Source: Deltaproteobacteria bacterium (GTDB lineage: Bacteria > Myxococcota > Myxococcia > Myxococcales > 40CM-4-68-19). From it: a stretch of DNA of 46,034 nt. Within the stretch, counting starts at the first letter, position 1; each line of letters opens with the position of its first letter. The DNA lies in assembly GCA_005888115.1 (NCBI GenBank), contig VBKO01000343.1, positions 1 through 46,034 of the forward strand. The letters are read 5' to 3'. Under the pieces are notes generated by a model. That model was not told the DNA's origin, made no database searches, and worked only from the letters and a program-made list of their open reading frames with translations. Positions 37,469-46,034 of this stretch are shown piece by piece. The position numbers and the translations under genes are program-made.

Positions 37469-38803
37469 CTATCCGTCCTCGTACTTCCGTCGCTTGCGCC
37501 ACAGCGTGGACGCGTCGAGGCCGAGGATCCGCGCCGCTTCCTCCTGCGTCTTGCTGCGGCTGAGCACGCGCAGGATGTGCTCCCGCTCGACCGATTCGAC
37601 GCTGAAGTCGCCGCCCAGGGCCGGCGCGTCGGTCCCGTGTTGCGCGATGCGCTCGGGAAACGCTTCGCGAGCGAGACGTTCACCGGGAGTGAGGATGACG
37701 GCCCTCTCGATCGCGTTGCGCAGCTCGCGGACGTTGCCGGGCCAGGGGTACTCGAGGAGCGCGCGCTCCGCTTCCGGCGACAGGTCGGGCGGCGCCCTCC
37801 GGGCAGCGCGCGAGAAGAAGGCAAGGAAGCGGCGCGCGAGCAGCAGGATCTCGTCGCGGCGATCGCGCAGCGGCGGCACGGTCACTTCGATCACGTTGAG
37901 CCGGAACAGCAGGTCTTCGCGGAACTGGCCCTGGCTGACGGCAGCGTCGAGGTCGCGATTCGTCGCTGCGACGATGCGCACGTCCGAGACACGGGTGCGC
38001 GTCTCGCCGACCCGCTCGAACTGCTTGTCCTGCAGGAAGCGCAGGAGCTTCGCCTGCATCGAGGGCGGGATCTCGCCCACCTCGTCGAGGAAGAGCGTGC
38101 CGCCCTCGGCTGCCTCTACGCGGCCGGCGCGGTCCCGCACCGCGCCGGTGAAGGCGCCCTTGGCGTGGCCGAACATCTCGCTTGCGAGCAGCTCCTCGGT
38201 GAGCGCCGGGCAGTTGACCACGCCGAACGGCCGATCGCGGCGGGGGCTCATCTGGTGCAAGGCGCGCGCGAGAACGCTCTTTCCGGTGCCGCTCTCTCCG
38301 CGCAGCAGGACCGGGACATCGTGGGACGCTGCGCGCGCGACGACTTCCATCACGCTCCGCATCGAGGCGCTCGACGTTTCCAGGCTGACTTCCGGCGCCG
38401 CGTCTGCCAGGCGCGCCTCGAGATCGAGCAGGCGTCGTTCCAGCTCGCGCCGCGCGCGGGCAGCCTCGATCACCTTGCGAATCTGCGCGGGTGTGAACGG
38501 CTTGGGCAGATAGTCCTTCGCACCACGCTTCATGGCCTCGACGGCGGAGTCGACCGCGGCGTAAGCGGTGATCATGATGACGTCCAGCCCCGGACGCTCT
38601 GCGAGAAGCTTCGGCAAGAGATCCAGGCCGTTCTCGCGGCCGAGCCGGAGGTCGACGAAAGCGACGTCGTACGGTGAGCGCGCGATCGCCTCCACCGCGG
38701 ACGTGGACGAACCGCTCTCCGTCACCTGGCAGCCCAGGCCCTGCAGGCAGACCGAGAGCGTCTTGCGGATGTTGCGCTCGTCATCGACGATGAGCACGCG
38801 CAT
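37469..38803 (-). CDS. NtrC-family sigma-54-dependent response regulator
   Basis: Receiver 'MRVLIVDDERN'; 'GESGTGKSVLARALH', 'GHAKGAFTGAV', 'GGTLFLDEVGEIP', Fis-type HTH 'TQEEAARILGLDASTLWRKRRKY'. Confidence 0.96.
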   Translation of the reverse strand: MRVLIVDDERNIRKTLSVCLQGLGCQVTESGSSTSAVEAIARSPYDVAFVDLRLGRENGLDLLPKLLAERPGLDVIMITAYAAVDSAVEAMKRGAKDYLPKPFTPAQIRKVIEAARARRELERRLLDLEARLADAAPEVSLETSSASMRSVMEVVARAASHDVPVLLRGESGTGKSVLARALHQMSPRRDRPFGVVNCPALTEELLASEMFGHAKGAFTGAVRDRAGRVEAAEGGTLFLDEVGEIPPSMQAKLLRFLQDKQFERVGETRTRVSDVRIVAATNRDLDAAVSQGQFREDLLFRLNVIEVTVPPLRDRRDEILLLARRFLAFFSRAARRAPPDLSPEAERALLEYPWPGNVRELRNAIERAVILTPGERLAREAFPERIAQHGTDAPALGGDFSVESVEREHILRVLSRSKTQEEAARILGLDASTLWRKRRKYEDG

Positions 38804-39185
38804 CGCTGGCTGCGTCTCCGCGCGCGTCCCCGCCGGCTGTGCGCTCCCGCCTTGGCTCACGTTCCTCCTCCTCCTCGCGACCCAGCATGGCCGTCATCCG
38901 GCATCGACGGCGCAACCACCGGTGCTCCATCATCCCAGCGAACGCCGCCGCGAGGAAGCACACGGCCCAGGCGGCGAGAACGGCGAGGCGCGGGGCATCG
39001 GGTAATCGGACGCCCAAGGCGAGCAGGAGCCACAAGCACACGGCTCCGCCGGCGGCCCCATGCACCAGGAGCAGCCGCAAAGCGCGGTAGCGCTCCCAGT
39101 GGAGCTGCGCGAGCAGGAACTGTCGGAGCAGCGGGTCTGCCGCCCTTCTCGGTGAAATGCGCGCCAGCTGGGAAGCGTCGCTCAT
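38781..39185 (-). CDS. Small two-TM hypothetical protein
   Basis: 134-aa ORF between kdpC and the response regulator; 'LLLVHGAAGGAVCLWLLLALGV', 'LAVLAAWAVCFLAAAFAGMM'. Confidence 0.55.
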   Translation of the reverse strand: MSDASQLARISPRRAADPLLRQFLLAQLHWERYRALRLLLVHGAAGGAVCLWLLLALGVRLPDAPRLAVLAAWAVCFLAAAFAGMMEHRWLRRRCRMTAMLGREEEEEREPRRERTAGGDARGDAASDARAHRR

Positions 39186-39784
39186 CGGTGGGCCAGGGGT
39201 GGTCGCCCGAACTGCCAGTCGAGCGCCAGGTTGACGAGCAAGACGTTCACCCGCGGCTCGCCAAGGACGAGCAACTCGCGGCCTTCGACGTTCGCCTCGA
39301 TGACGGCCCGGACGCGTTCCTCGCTCACTCCGCGAGCGCGCGCCATCCGGGGCGCCTGCCAGAGCGCAGCTTCGGGCGAGACGTGAGGGTCCAGACCGCT
39401 CCCCGAAGCAGTCACGAGCTCGGCCGGCAGGGGCCCGGTCGCGTCGGGATTCTCGGCGACGAGTCGCTGCAGCTCGGTCGCGGCGCGGTCGCGCAGCGCC
39501 TTCGACGTCGGACCGAGGTTCGACCCGCCGGACGACGTGGCGTCGTACCCCTTCTCGCCGGCCGCCGACGGTCGCGGCTGCAGGTAACCGGCGCTGGCGA
39601 ACGATTGCGCGATCAGCTCGGAACCGACGGTCCTCCCGTATTGGTCGGCGATCAGGCTCCCCCGTGCCCGCGCCGGGAAGAGCAGCAAGGCCAGGCCCGT
39701 CGTCGCGAGTGGGTAAGCCAACCCGGTCAGCACGAGCGTGACGACCGTGGCTCGGATCGAGATGCGCAGCTCGCGGCTGATCAT
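39182..39784 (-). CDS. kdpC: Potassium-transporting ATPase subunit C
   Basis: 'TLVLTGLAYPLATTGLALLLFPARARGSLI', 'SGSGLDPHVSPEAALWQAPRMARARG'. Confidence 0.95.
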   Translation of the reverse strand: MISRELRISIRATVVTLVLTGLAYPLATTGLALLLFPARARGSLIADQYGRTVGSELIAQSFASAGYLQPRPSAAGEKGYDATSSGGSNLGPTSKALRDRAATELQRLVAENPDATGPLPAELVTASGSGLDPHVSPEAALWQAPRMARARGVSEERVRAVIEANVEGRELLVLGEPRVNVLLVNLALDWQFGRPPLAHR

Positions 39785-39793
39785 TGGCAGCTC

Positions 39794-41866
39794 CTAGGTG
39801 ACGCCCGCCGCGGACAGGCCGAGGTCGATCGCCTTGATCCCGACGAACGGCGCGACGATGCCGCCCACGCCGTAGACGAATAGCGAGCGGCGCAGCAACG
39901 CCGCGGCGCCGAGCGGCCGATACCGCACGCCGCGCAGCGCCAGCGGGATGAGCAGGACGATGATGACGGCGTTGAAGATGACCGCGGACAGGATCGCGCT
40001 GTACGGGGAGGCGAGGTGCATGACGTCGAGCGGCGCCAGCTCGGGGAACGCGCCGACGAACAGCGCCGGCAAGATGGCGAAGTACTTGGCGACGTCGTTC
40101 GCGATCGAGAAGGTCGTCAGCGTTCCGCGCGTCATCAGAAGCTGCTTGCCCACCTCGACGACCTCCAGCAGCTTGGTGGGATCGGAGTCGAGGTCGACCA
40201 TGTTGCCGGCCTCTTTCGCCGCCTGCGTACCGGTGTTCATGGCGACGCCGACGTCCGCCTGCGCCAGCGCCGGCGCGTCGTTGGTGCCATCGCCGGTCAT
40301 GGCGACGAGCTTGCCCTTTTCCTGCTCTTCCTTGATGAGGCGCATCTTCGCCTCCGGCGTCGCCTCGGCGAGGTAGTCGTCGACGCCGGACTCCTTGGCG
40401 ATCGCGGCGGCGGTGCGCGGGTTGTCCCCCGTGATCATCACCGTGCGGATGCCCATTGCGCGAAAGCGCGAGAACCGCTCCGAGATCCCTCCCTTCACCA
40501 TGTCCTTGAGGTGGATCAGCCCGAGCAGGCGCGCTCCGTCGGATACCGCCAGCGGCGTCCCACCGCCATCGCCGATGCGCCAGGCGGCCTGGACCACATC
40601 GTCAGGCACGGAGCCGCCGAGCGACTGGACGTGCGCGGAGACGGCATCGACAGCGCCCTTGCGGACCCGCCGGTCCGCGAGATCGCACCCGCTCATGCGG
40701 GTGTGCGCAGAGAAGGGGATGAACGTCGCGATCCCCTTCGTCTCCCGTCCACGCAGGCCGTGACGTTCCTTGAGGAGCACCATGATCGAACGGCCTTCGG
40801 GCGTCTCGTCCGCCAGGCTCGCCAACTGCGCCGCGTCGGCCAGCTCGGAAACCGCGATGCCTCGGGCTGGAAGGAGCTCGGTGGCCATCCGGTTTCCCAG
40901 CGTGATCGTCCCGGTCTTGTCGAGGAGGAGCGTGTCGACGTCTCCGGCGGCCTCGACCGCGCGGCCGCTCATCGCCAGCACGTTCTTGCGCAGCAGCCGA
41001 TCCATCCCGGCGATGCCGATGGCCGAAAGGAGCCCGCCGATGGTGGTGGGGATGAGACAGACGAGCAGCGCCACGACGGCGGTCGCGCCGAGGCGGATTC
41101 CCGAATACAGCCCGAGAGGCACGAGCGTCACGCAGGCGAAGAGGAAGACGATGGTGAGGCCGACGAGCAGGATGTGCAGCGCGATCTCGTTCGGGGTCTT
41201 CTGCCGCGCGGCCCCTTCGACAAGCGCGATCATCCTGTCCAGGAACGATTCGCCGGGATTGGAAGTGATGCGCACGACGATGCGGTCCGAGAGCACCTTC
41301 GTGCCGCCGGTCACGGCGGAGCGGTCGCCGCCGCTCTCGCGGATCACCGGGGCGGACTCGCCGGTGATGGCCGATTCGTCGACGGAGGCGATTCCCTCGA
41401 TCACTTCCCCATCGCCCGGAATGAGCTGGTTTGCCTCGACCACCACCAGGTCGCCCTTCTTCAGGCGCGAGGCGGGGAACATCTCCTCGTTGGCGATGGG
41501 AATGACGTCCGGCGGCGGCGGCCAGGTGCGGATCTTCCTCGCGATCGTGTCCTGCCGCATCCTGCGCAGCGTGTCCGCTTGGGCCTTGCCTCGCCCTTCC
41601 GCAACCGCCTCGGCGAAATTCGCGAACAGGACCGTGAACCACAGCCAGAGCGATACCGTCAGGGTAAACCACCGCGGCGCCGCGCCGGGCGCGGGGGTGA
41701 GCACGTCACGTAGCCACACGGCGGTCGTGAGCGCGCTTCCAATTTCCACCACGAACATGACCGGGTTCTTGATCAGGTGCTGGGGAGCGAGCTTGCGGAA
41801 GCTCTCGACGACCGCGGAGCGCAAGATGGCCGCATCGAAGAGCGAGAGCTGCTTTGCCTTGGCCAT
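39794..41866 (-). CDS. kdpB: Potassium-transporting P-type ATPase subunit B
   Basis: '[14 protein letters not shown]', '[21 protein letters not shown]'. Confidence 0.98.
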   Translation of the reverse strand: MAKAKQLSLFDAAILRSAVVESFRKLAPQHLIKNPVMFVVEIGSALTTAVWLRDVLTPAPGAAPRWFTLTVSLWLWFTVLFANFAEAVAEGRGKAQADTLRRMRQDTIARKIRTWPPPPDVIPIANEEMFPASRLKKGDLVVVEANQLIPGDGEVIEGIASVDESAITGESAPVIRESGGDRSAVTGGTKVLSDRIVVRITSNPGESFLDRMIALVEGAARQKTPNEIALHILLVGLTIVFLFACVTLVPLGLYSGIRLGATAVVALLVCLIPTTIGGLLSAIGIAGMDRLLRKNVLAMSGRAVEAAGDVDTLLLDKTGTITLGNRMATELLPARGIAVSELADAAQLASLADETPEGRSIMVLLKERHGLRGRETKGIATFIPFSAHTRMSGCDLADRRVRKGAVDAVSAHVQSLGGSVPDDVVQAAWRIGDGGGTPLAVSDGARLLGLIHLKDMVKGGISERFSRFRAMGIRTVMITGDNPRTAAAIAKESGVDDYLAEATPEAKMRLIKEEQEKGKLVAMTGDGTNDAPALAQADVGVAMNTGTQAAKEAGNMVDLDSDPTKLLEVVEVGKQLLMTRGTLTTFSIANDVAKYFAILPALFVGAFPELAPLDVMHLASPYSAILSAVIFNAVIIVLLIPLALRGVRYRPLGAAALLRRSLFVYGVGGIVAPFVGIKAIDLGLSAAGVT

Positions 41867-43591
41867 CTAGAAGAGCCTCCCCGCGCGAGCTGCGAAGTGC
41901 TCGACGAGCGGACCGAGCGAGAGCGCCGGAAAGAACGTCAGCGCACCGACGATCACGATCACCGCGACGAGCAGCGCCGCGAAGAGCGCACCGTTCGTGG
42001 GGAAGGTGCCGGGTCCGGCCGGGACCACTTTCTTGCTCACCATGGACCCGGCGATCGCGAGCACCGGGACCATCATGAGGAAGCGTCCGGCGAGCATGTC
42101 GAATCCGAGAGCGAGGTTCCAGAAGCGCGTGTTGGCGTTGAGCCCCGCGAACGCAGACCCGTTGTTCCCCGCCCCGCTCGAGAACGCGTAGAGGATCTCC
42201 GACAGACTGTGCGGACCGGCGTTGGCGATCGACGAGGTGCCGTACGGAGCCACTGCGGCCCAGGCGCTGAACCCGAGGATGAGGAGGGGAAAGATGAGCA
42301 CGTACAGCATGGCGAGCTTCATCTCGCGCGCCTCGATCTTCTTTCCCAGGTATTCGGGCGTGCGCCCCACCATCAGCCCGGCGATGAAGACGGTGAGCAG
42401 CACGAACATCAGGATCCCGTAGAGCCCTGCCCCGACCCCGCCGAAGATGACCTCGCCGAGCTGCATGTTGACGAGCGCCACCAGGCCCCCGAGCGGCGTG
42501 AAGCTGTCGTGCATCGAGTTGACCGCGCCGCAGGAAGCGTCGGTGGTGACGGTCGCGAAGAGCGCGGAAGCGGCGAGGCCGAAACGCGTCTCCTTGCCCT
42601 CGAGGTTTCCCGCCGTCTGCTCCAGCCGCGACAGCCCGCGCAGGGCCGGGTTGCCGCGCGCCTCCGCCGCGTAGACGCAGAGCACGCCCGCAATGGACAA
42701 GGCAGCCATGCCCGAAAACAGCGCCCATCCCTGGCGCTGGTCGCGGGCCATGCGTCCATACGTGTAGGTGAGGCCCGCCGGGATGGCGAACATCGAGAGC
42801 ATCTGGACGAAGTTGGTGAGAGGCGTCGGGTTCTCGAAGGGATGCGCGCTGTTCGCGTTGAAGAAGCCGCCGCCGTTGATGCCGAGCATCTTGATCGCCT
42901 CTTGCGAGGCGACGGGCCCCATGGCGAGCACCTGCTTTGCGCCCTCCAGCGTCACCACCTCGCGGTACGGCGCGAGGTTCTGCAGGACGCCCTGCGAGAC
43001 GAGGAAAAGCGCGTAGACGACGCAGATCGGAAGGAGGACGTAGACGGTCGCGCGGACCAGGTCCACCCAGAAGCTGCCGATCGTGTTGACGCCCGTGCTC
43101 CCGACCTTTCGCGTGAACCCACGCGCAAGCGCGAGCGCAACGGCGAGGCCCACTGCGGCCGACGTGAAGTTGTGCCAGGCGAGGCCCGCCATCTGGGCCA
43201 GGTAGCTCATCGTGGTCTCGGGCGAGTACGCCTGCCAGTTCGTATTGGTGGTGAAGCTGGCGGCCGTGTTGAACGCAAGCGCAGGCTCGACCGGCCCGAG
43301 CTTCTGCGGATTGAGGGGCAACCAGTGCTGCGCCCGCTCGATCGCGTACGTGACGAGAAAACCAAAGAGGCTGAAGGCGAGCACCGAAAACGCGTACAGC
43401 GTCCAGGGCTGCTCGCGAGCCGGGTCGACGCCGCACAGACGGTAGAGGAATCGCTCGAGCCGGCCGAGCACCGCGGGGAGCGGCTGCCGATTTCCCTCGA
43501 AGACGCGGAACATGTACGCGCCGAGCGGCTTCGTCACCGCGAGCACTAGCAGGAAGTAAATGGAGATCTGCGCCCAGCCGACGGCCGTCAT
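41867..43591 (-). CDS. kdpA: Potassium-transporting ATPase subunit A
   Basis: '[37 protein letters not shown]', '[22 protein letters not shown]'. Confidence 0.98.
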   Translation of the reverse strand: MTAVGWAQISIYFLLVLAVTKPLGAYMFRVFEGNRQPLPAVLGRLERFLYRLCGVDPAREQPWTLYAFSVLAFSLFGFLVTYAIERAQHWLPLNPQKLGPVEPALAFNTAASFTTNTNWQAYSPETTMSYLAQMAGLAWHNFTSAAVGLAVALALARGFTRKVGSTGVNTIGSFWVDLVRATVYVLLPICVVYALFLVSQGVLQNLAPYREVVTLEGAKQVLAMGPVASQEAIKMLGINGGGFFNANSAHPFENPTPLTNFVQMLSMFAIPAGLTYTYGRMARDQRQGWALFSGMAALSIAGVLCVYAAEARGNPALRGLSRLEQTAGNLEGKETRFGLAASALFATVTTDASCGAVNSMHDSFTPLGGLVALVNMQLGEVIFGGVGAGLYGILMFVLLTVFIAGLMVGRTPEYLGKKIEAREMKLAMLYVLIFPLLILGFSAWAAVAPYGTSSIANAGPHSLSEILYAFSSGAGNNGSAFAGLNANTRFWNLALGFDMLAGRFLMMVPVLAIAGSMVSKKVVPAGPGTFPTNGALFAALLVAVIVIVGALTFFPALSLGPLVEHFAARAGRLF

Positions 43592-43683
43592 GGCTGGAAC
43601 CGCTCCGGCGCCAGCAGCGCATAGGTGAGATAGGCGCCGAGCAGCACCGCGACAGCTAGACCGATGGCGTATTCGAGGCTCAC
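43588..43683 (-). CDS. kdpF: KdpF-like small subunit
   Basis: GTG start; 31 aa '[31 protein letters not shown]'; ATGA overlap with kdpA. Confidence 0.85.
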   Translation of the reverse strand: MSLEYAIGLAVAVLLGAYLTYALLAPERFQP

Positions 43684-43775
43684 GGCGCACCGCCGAGCCG
43701 CTCGCAGAAGCGCACGTACGCCCAGCAGGCTGCGAAGAAGGCGACGGTCGCGAGGACGAGTAGAAGGTCGAGCAT
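43680..43775 (-). CDS. 31-aa transmembrane micro-ORF upstream of kdpF
   Basis: '[31 protein letters not shown]'; GTGA stop/start overlap with kdpF. Confidence 0.6.
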   Translation of the reverse strand: MLDLLLVLATVAFFAACWAYVRFCERLGGAP

Positions 43776-43786
43776 GGCCCCTCGCA

Positions 43787-43803
43787 ATGCATCGCGCGTG
43801 CCG
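43787..43803 (-). promoter_or_regulatory. Candidate sigma-54 (-24/-12) promoter for kdp operon
   Basis: Minus strand CGGCACGCGCGATGCAT: GGCACG-N4-ATGCA, GG to GC spacing of 10 nt, compared with consensus TGGCACGN4TTGCW. Confidence 0.5.
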
Positions 43804-43943
43804 CAGACGCTCCGAGGGATCCGGCTGGCGCGCATTGCAGCCTGCAAGATTCCGGCGGTTCCGCCGTGCGAATTGCACGAGTGCGGCGCGGTAACGAGCT
43901 TTCGCCACCGGCGCCACGGCCGACCTGTTACAAGCCGGCGCCG

Positions 43944-46004
43944 ATGGACCCCTCTGGACCCGCAGCTTCTCCGGGACCGGAGTCGCAGCCGCCGCTTCGT
44001 CCGACCGGCGTCCAGCGGCTGAAGCGGATCCTGCTCGGCAAGCCCAGGGACCTCGAGGACCCACAGCTGTTCCGCCACATCTCGCTGGCGGCATTCCTCG
44101 CCTGGGTCGGTCTCGGCGCGGACGGCCTCTCCTCCTCTGCGTACGGCCCACAGGAGGCGTTCAAGAACCTGGGCGAGCACACTTATCTCGCCGTCTTCCT
44201 GGCCGTGGCGACGGCCTTCACGGTGCTGATCATCGCGGCCTCGTACAGCCGCGTCATCGAGCACTTCCCGTTCGGCGGCGGCGGGTACGTGGTCGCAAGC
44301 CGCCTTCTCGGACCGCGGCTCGGAGTGGTGAGCGGCTCGGCGCTGCTCGTCGACTACGTTTTGACCATCTCCGTCTCGATCGCGGCCGGCGGCGATGCGC
44401 TGTTCAGCGTCCTGCCCAACGGCGATCGGTGGGCGAACCTGCAGGTAGCGGGGCTCCCGTTCAAGCTCCAGGTCGAGTTGTCCGCGTTCGTCATCCTCGT
44501 CCTCTTGAACCTGCGCGGCGTCAAGGAGTCGGTGAAGACCCTGACGCCCATCTTCCTCGTCTTCATCGCGACGCACGCGATCGTCATCGCCGCCGGCATC
44601 GGGCTCCATCTGGGACGCGCGCACGAGGTCGCGACGGAGATCTCGACCGGCCTCCACCGCGGGTTGAGCACGATGGGCTTCGGCGGGCTCGCGCTCCTCT
44701 TCCTCCGCGCGTACTCGCTGGGCGGCGGCACGTACACGGGCATCGAAGCAGTCTCGAACGGCTTGCAGATCATGCGCGAGCCGCGGGTGCAGACCGCCAA
44801 GCGGACGATGGCATACATGGCCATCAGCCTCGCGGTCACGGCGAGCGGCATCATCCTCTGCTACCTGCTCCTCGACGTCCGCTTCGTCGACGACAACCAC
44901 ACGATGAATTCGCTGCTGGCGGCGAAGCTGGCAGGGAACGTGCGCATCGCCAGCCTGCCCGTCGGCCAGTGGTTCGTCTTCATCACGCTGCTGTCGGAGG
45001 CGCTGCTCCTCTTCGTGGCGGCACAGGCTGGCTTCATCGACGGGCCGCGCGTGATGGCGAACATGGCGCACGATTCCTGGTTCCCGCACCGGTTCAGCGC
45101 GCTGAGCGACCGGCTCACGATGCAGAACGGGGTGCTGCTGATGGGCGGCGCCGGGTTCCTCATGCTGCTGCACACCAGAGGCAAGGTCGACGCGCTCGTC
45201 GTGCTCTACTCGATCAACGTCTTCCTGACGTTCTCGCTGACGCAAGCAGCGATGCTCCGCTACTGGCTCCGCATCGACACGCGCGAAAAGCATCCCGATT
45301 GGAGACACCACATCGGAATCCACGTGGTAGCGGGGATGATGTGCGTCACCATCCTGGTCATCACCGTGTTCGAGAAGTTCCGCGAGGGCGGCTGGCTCAC
45401 GGTGGTCGCGACCGGCTCGCTCGTCGTGCTGTGCTTCGCGATCAAGCACCACTACACGGGCGTCTCGCTCCGTCTCAAGCGTCTCGACCAGATCCTGGAG
45501 GCGCTCCCGAGGGGGCCGCCGCCAGCCCTTGCCGTCGATCGAAAGAAGCCGGCCGCCGTGCTGCTCGTCGGCAGCTACTCGGGACTGGGGATCCACTCCC
45601 TGCTCACGGTCGTGAAGCTGTTTCCCCGGTACTTCGCCAGCGTGGTCTTCATGACGGTCGGCGTCGTCGACAGCGCGACGTTCCAAGGTGTCGAGGAGGT
45701 GGACCGCGTCCGCGAACAAGCAGAGGAGGATTTGAAGAAGTACGTCGACCAGGCGCGGCGGATGGGGCTTCCCGCCGACTACCGCGTCGGCATGGGAACC
45801 GAGGCAGTGGCGGGCTGTGTGCGCCTGGCAGAAGAGATCGCACACGACTTCGACCGGCCCATCTTCTTCGCGGGAAAGCTCATCTTCGAACGCGAGCGCT
45901 GGTTCGACCGCTTCCTGCACAACGAGACCGCATTCGCTATCCAGCGCCGGCTCCAGTTCGCGGGACTGCCGATGGTGGTCCTCCCAGTCCGCGTGCTGGA
46001 GTGA
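43944..46004 (+). CDS. APC-family permease, KimA-like (possible potassium importer)
   Basis: 'GADGLSSSAYGPQEAFKNLGEHTYLAVFLAVATAFTVLIIAASYSRVIEHFPFGGGGYVVA'; hydrophobic multi-TM plus cytosolic C-terminal domain. Confidence 0.85.
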   Translation: MDPSGPAASPGPESQPPLRPTGVQRLKRILLGKPRDLEDPQLFRHISLAAFLAWVGLGADGLSSSAYGPQEAFKNLGEHTYLAVFLAVATAFTVLIIAASYSRVIEHFPFGGGGYVVASRLLGPRLGVVSGSALLVDYVLTISVSIAAGGDALFSVLPNGDRWANLQVAGLPFKLQVELSAFVILVLLNLRGVKESVKTLTPIFLVFIATHAIVIAAGIGLHLGRAHEVATEISTGLHRGLSTMGFGGLALLFLRAYSLGGGTYTGIEAVSNGLQIMREPRVQTAKRTMAYMAISLAVTASGIILCYLLLDVRFVDDNHTMNSLLAAKLAGNVRIASLPVGQWFVFITLLSEALLLFVAAQAGFIDGPRVMANMAHDSWFPHRFSALSDRLTMQNGVLLMGGAGFLMLLHTRGKVDALVVLYSINVFLTFSLTQAAMLRYWLRIDTREKHPDWRHHIGIHVVAGMMCVTILVITVFEKFREGGWLTVVATGSLVVLCFAIKHHYTGVSLRLKRLDQILEALPRGPPPALAVDRKKPAAVLLVGSYSGLGIHSLLTVVKLFPRYFASVVFMTVGVVDSATFQGVEEVDRVREQAEEDLKKYVDQARRMGLPADYRVGMGTEAVAGCVRLAEEIAHDFDRPIFFAGKLIFERERWFDRFLHNETAFAIQRRLQFAGLPMVVLPVRVLE

Positions 46005-46034
46005 TCGCGCTCAGAACTCCGCCACGGCGCTGGC

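Noticed and set aside
43801-43840. Second sigma-54 site on plus strand (CTGGCGCGCATTGCA) for the permease
   Set aside because: GG to GC spacing is 8 rather than 10 nt
43680-45920. 746-aa minus-strand ORF
   Set aside because: Antisense of the KimA-like permease; only its last 31 codons (micro-ORF) look meaningful

Overview
High-GC window that reads as Myxococcota-like (inferred from a MYXO-CTERM-like tail, OMP_myx_plus-like barrels and Glt-like envelope proteins). I see about 40 features and no rRNA, tRNA or CRISPR. In order: (i) a minus-strand PAS histidine kinase and CheR-PAS signalling pair preceded by a frameshifted receiver-domain remnant; (ii) a tightly coupled plus-strand cluster (about 3.75-13.2 kb) of lipoproteins, outer-membrane barrels and a solenoid protein around a MotA-like/MotB-like stator and a protein that looks like a FliF C-terminus fused to FliG, with no flagellar filament, hook or export genes in the window. 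This cluster is the best candidate here for an undescribed envelope-spanning motor; (iii) metabolic and housekeeping genes: phosphoesterase, ABC exporter, SDR, TetR with a large operator-like inverted repeat, Zn-ADH, MFS plus GlxA-type regulator, MacB/ADOP-like permease, HDAC-like deacetylase, YceI, a PaoABC-like periplasmic molybdoenzyme; (iv) a decayed GH88-like pseudogene with a 15-bp tandem repeat and an out-of-frame MYXO-CTERM-like tail; (v) a potassium locus, kdpFABC with a 31-aa micro-ORF, a split KdpD and an NtrC-type sigma-54 activator, with a sigma-54-like -24/-12 element at its head and a divergent KimA-like permease. All family calls come from reading the translations; no searches were run.
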